DNA from: Nephromyces sp. MM_2019
Lineage: Eukaryota; Apicomplexa; Aconoidasida; Nephromycida
Length of the DNA: 31,362 nucleotides
NCBI GenBank assembly: GCA_015657535.1
Contig: JADHZB010001568.1
Coordinates: forward strand, 1-31,362
Direction: 5' to 3'
The stretch's first letter is position 1. Every line of letters begins with the position of its first letter. The notes under the pieces were generated by a model. That model did not search any database and was not told where the DNA came from. It worked only from the letters and a program-made list of their open reading frames with translations. The translations under genes were made by a program, and so were the position numbers. Below are positions 29,734 to 31,362 of this stretch, piece after piece.

Positions 29734-30798
29734 TCACTTTGAGCCCTTTGTGCCCATCCCATAGCTACTGCTATAGTAACCCCCCACCCCACCCGCATTT
29801 GCTCCGCCCAAGTTTCCACCACTAACGCAGTAGTTCTGATATTGGGGCGCCCGCTGGGCAGCGACTGACTGGTATTGCCCAGCTGACTGGTAACCACCTC
29901 CCTGCTGCCCCATCATAGGCTGATTCATTCCAACCATTTGCTGACCCCCCACAGAGCTACTGTAAACCCCTCCATCATCATACCCACTACTCGTTCCACC
30001 CGCACCCCCCAGAGAAGAAACACCAATCCCTCCACCAAACGAGTAGTTACTATAGTAAGAAGCATCCAAATACTCCTGTTGCTGCAGCTGTTGCTGCGAA
30101 TGATGATATTGCCCTCGCTGCTGCTGCTGATAGGAAGAGCTGCTGCTGTTGCGACCCCCCATCACTCCGCCACCCCCCGCACCACCATTCCTACTGCCAT
30201 AGCTAGGCGGACCCCCCATCACCCCTCCAGCAACCATCACATTCGAAGTACTAAGGTTCTGATGATGTTGGCTGCCACCAGGAGATGTGGAAGAGGCTTG
30301 CCTGTGACCACTAGTCTGTATAGAAGAGCTCCCCTGGGCATAAGGATCGAGGGGGTATGATTTTCCAGCACGTTGACCTCCTCCACTCGAATAAGGATGG
30401 TGATCGCTGCCACCAGAAGGGGACTTACCGTACTTTGAAGATGTCGGTGATGCGTGGCTTATATGAGATGGATTTTGGCTGCTGCCTCCATGAGAATAAC
30501 CCCCACGATTTCCACCAAAGTGCAGATTAAGAGCTTGAGCAGACGAAGATGAGGGAGGAACCATCACATAGTCGTCAGTACGGCTACGCTTCTTGTTTCC
30601 CGCACCACCTTCACTGCCAGATCCTCCAGAACCGGTAGGCATACCGCTTGATGGGGAAGAAGAAAAGCCAAAATTATCATATTGATGGCGTTTTGAAGGC
30701 ACAACTGGGGAATCATAGCCTGAAAAGCTTGCACGGCTATCGATGTGTTCGCCTGAATCATCAACGCGTGATGGCCGATCCGAAAATCCTTGCTGCAT
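29734..30798 (-). CDS. Prion-like Gly/Ser/Gln/Tyr-rich low-complexity protein, or C-terminal exon of one
   Basis: One uninterrupted frame of 354 codons from ATG 30798 to TGA 29734, the longest in the window. No folded domain is visible. Residues 1-60 are Ser/Asp-rich; KKRSR (69-73) is a possible nuclear localisation signal. After that come Gly/Ser/His/Tyr stretches, QQQQ at 224-227, SQQQLQQQ at 234-241, and a C-terminal part of repeated GGG, YQSAGQYQS and YYSSSYG. The composition resembles the disordered tails of hnRNP/FUS-like RNA-binding proteins that drive condensates; that is an analogy, not homology. No RRM, KH or RGG box is seen. The ATG overlaps a strong acceptor (CTTCTTGTATGCAG, ending at 30796), so this may instead be the last exon (entering at 30795, CAA) of a gene whose RNA-binding domain lies right of the window. 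A KGSK end precedes the TGA. Confidence 0.7.
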   Translation of the reverse strand: MQQGFSDRPSRVDDSGEHIDSRASFSGYDSPVVPSKRHQYDNFGFSSSPSSGMPTGSGGSGSEGGAGNKKRSRTDDYVMVPPSSSSAQALNLHFGGNRGGYSHGGSSQNPSHISHASPTSSKYGKSPSGGSDHHPYSSGGGQRAGKSYPLDPYAQGSSSIQTSGHRQASSTSPGGSQHHQNLSTSNVMVAGGVMGGPPSYGSRNGGAGGGGVMGGRNSSSSSYQQQQRGQYHHSQQQLQQQEYLDASYYSNYSFGGGIGVSSLGGAGGTSSGYDDGGVYSSSVGGQQMVGMNQPMMGQQGGGYQSAGQYQSVAAQRAPQYQNYCVSGGNLGGANAGGVGGYYSSSYGMGTKGSK

Positions 30799-31362
30799 AC
30801 AAGAAGAGGGAGATGAAATGATGTTTTTTAGCCGGAATGCAGGCTTATATAGTGTTTTGACTTGTCCATATCTTTTTATGTATAGATTATGACCAATTGA
30901 CTGTCGATTGAGTTCACTTTAACTTTTTTAACGGAACAGTAAAGAAGAAGAAGAAGAATAAAATCGGGAGAGAACGGCTAGAAGTAGCAAAAAAGGTAGA
31001 TTTTTTGAACAAAAAAACCCGAGCAGAAGAGGCAGCTGCTTTTAGGGGGGTTTTCTACAAAATTGAAAGTAAGAGGGTGAAAAGTGTTTAGAAGAGATGA
31101 AATAGCATAAAAATTAAAGGCAAATTCCCAATGAATAACATCACGGATAAGATATTTGCAGAAAAAAGGGCGAAAAAACTAGAGGAATGGGGAGGGCTTT
31201 TTAGTCCCTCCCCTACCACACACACACTTCTTTCCAAGGGAAGCAACGCACCCCTCCCTTACTGCACACGCACTTCCTTCCACCCTCTCCGTCGCAACAC
31301 ATGCCTCCCCTTTTCATACAGGCTGAACACAAGATATCAACACGCCTCTCTAGGCAAAAAAA
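30799..31362. other. Region upstream of the low-complexity protein, no gene seen
   Basis: No exon identified. It has (AGA)n at about 30942-30957 and, at 31190-31330, a pyrimidine-rich plus strand (CCTCCCCTACC, CCACCCTCTCC). If the minus-strand frame is a 3' exon this is intron; if it is a complete gene this is promoter. The plus strand carries an acceptor-like CCCCTTTTCATACAG ending at 31321, so a plus-strand exon could begin near the right edge. Confidence 0.35.

Noticed and set aside
1..31362. CRISPR array, insertion sequence or retroelement
   Set aside because: Repeats are microsatellites or diverged tandem duplications without spacer structure; no transposase, integrase or reverse transcriptase motifs, terminal repeats or target duplications seen.
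31190..31362. Possible first exon of the low-complexity gene starting ATGAAAAGGGGAGGCATG on the minus strand (about 31318) with donor GTAAGG
   Set aside because: It would end in phase 1, whereas the acceptor at 30796 needs phase 0.

Overview
This is a nuclear eukaryotic window. It is AT-rich, coding is thin, and every confidently identified gene but one is split into short exons by GT-AG introns of about 0.25 to 1.1 kb. Long CA/TG microsatellites run through introns and intergenic DNA, and a 97-base run of N interrupts one of them. I see no bacterial features such as operons, ribosome binding sites or insertion sequences. The genes are generic eukaryotic housekeeping genes, so the species cannot be read from them. 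A unicellular eukaryote, possibly an alveolate or apicomplexan-type protist, is a guess from intron density and repeat style only.

Layout from left to right. Positions 48-3133 (minus) hold the N-terminal five exons of an actin-related protein of the ARP1/centractin type; the gene runs off the left edge. Positions 3134-9636 hold no gene I can name, only two exon-like segments (3739-3786 minus, 6208-6316 plus), a 63-bp in-frame tandem duplication, and several unassigned open stretches. Positions 9637-14215 (plus) hold a seven-exon IMPACT/YIH1-type protein: an RWD domain, an acidic linker, and an UPF0029 domain interrupted by a long insertion. Positions 14216-17087 are a convergent intergenic region with diverged tandem duplications and one unidentified open segment. 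Positions 17088-24107 (minus) hold a complete ten-exon replication factor C small subunit, closest to human RFC2 / yeast Rfc4. Positions 24108-29733 are a gene-poor stretch with at least three different short tandem arrays, including seven exact-length 19-bp units. Positions 29734-30798 (minus) hold a 354-residue Gly/Ser/Gln/Tyr-rich, prion-like low-complexity protein or last exon. The right end is its upstream region.

The identified genes serve different core processes: dynactin/microtubule transport (ARP1), control of Gcn2-dependent translation (IMPACT), DNA replication clamp loading (RFC2), and probably RNA-linked condensates (low-complexity protein). I see no functional cluster and no convincing novel system. 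The most interesting signals are structural: higher-order TG/CA minisatellites inside introns, one ending only about 22 nt from a splice acceptor; a palindromic GTGTAYRTACAC motif found five times, four of them in and just upstream of ARP1; very long pyrimidine tracts before two acceptors; and repeated local duplication of about 60-80 bp segments. All exon models were assembled by eye from splice signals, reading phase and family conservation. The least certain junctions are flagged.
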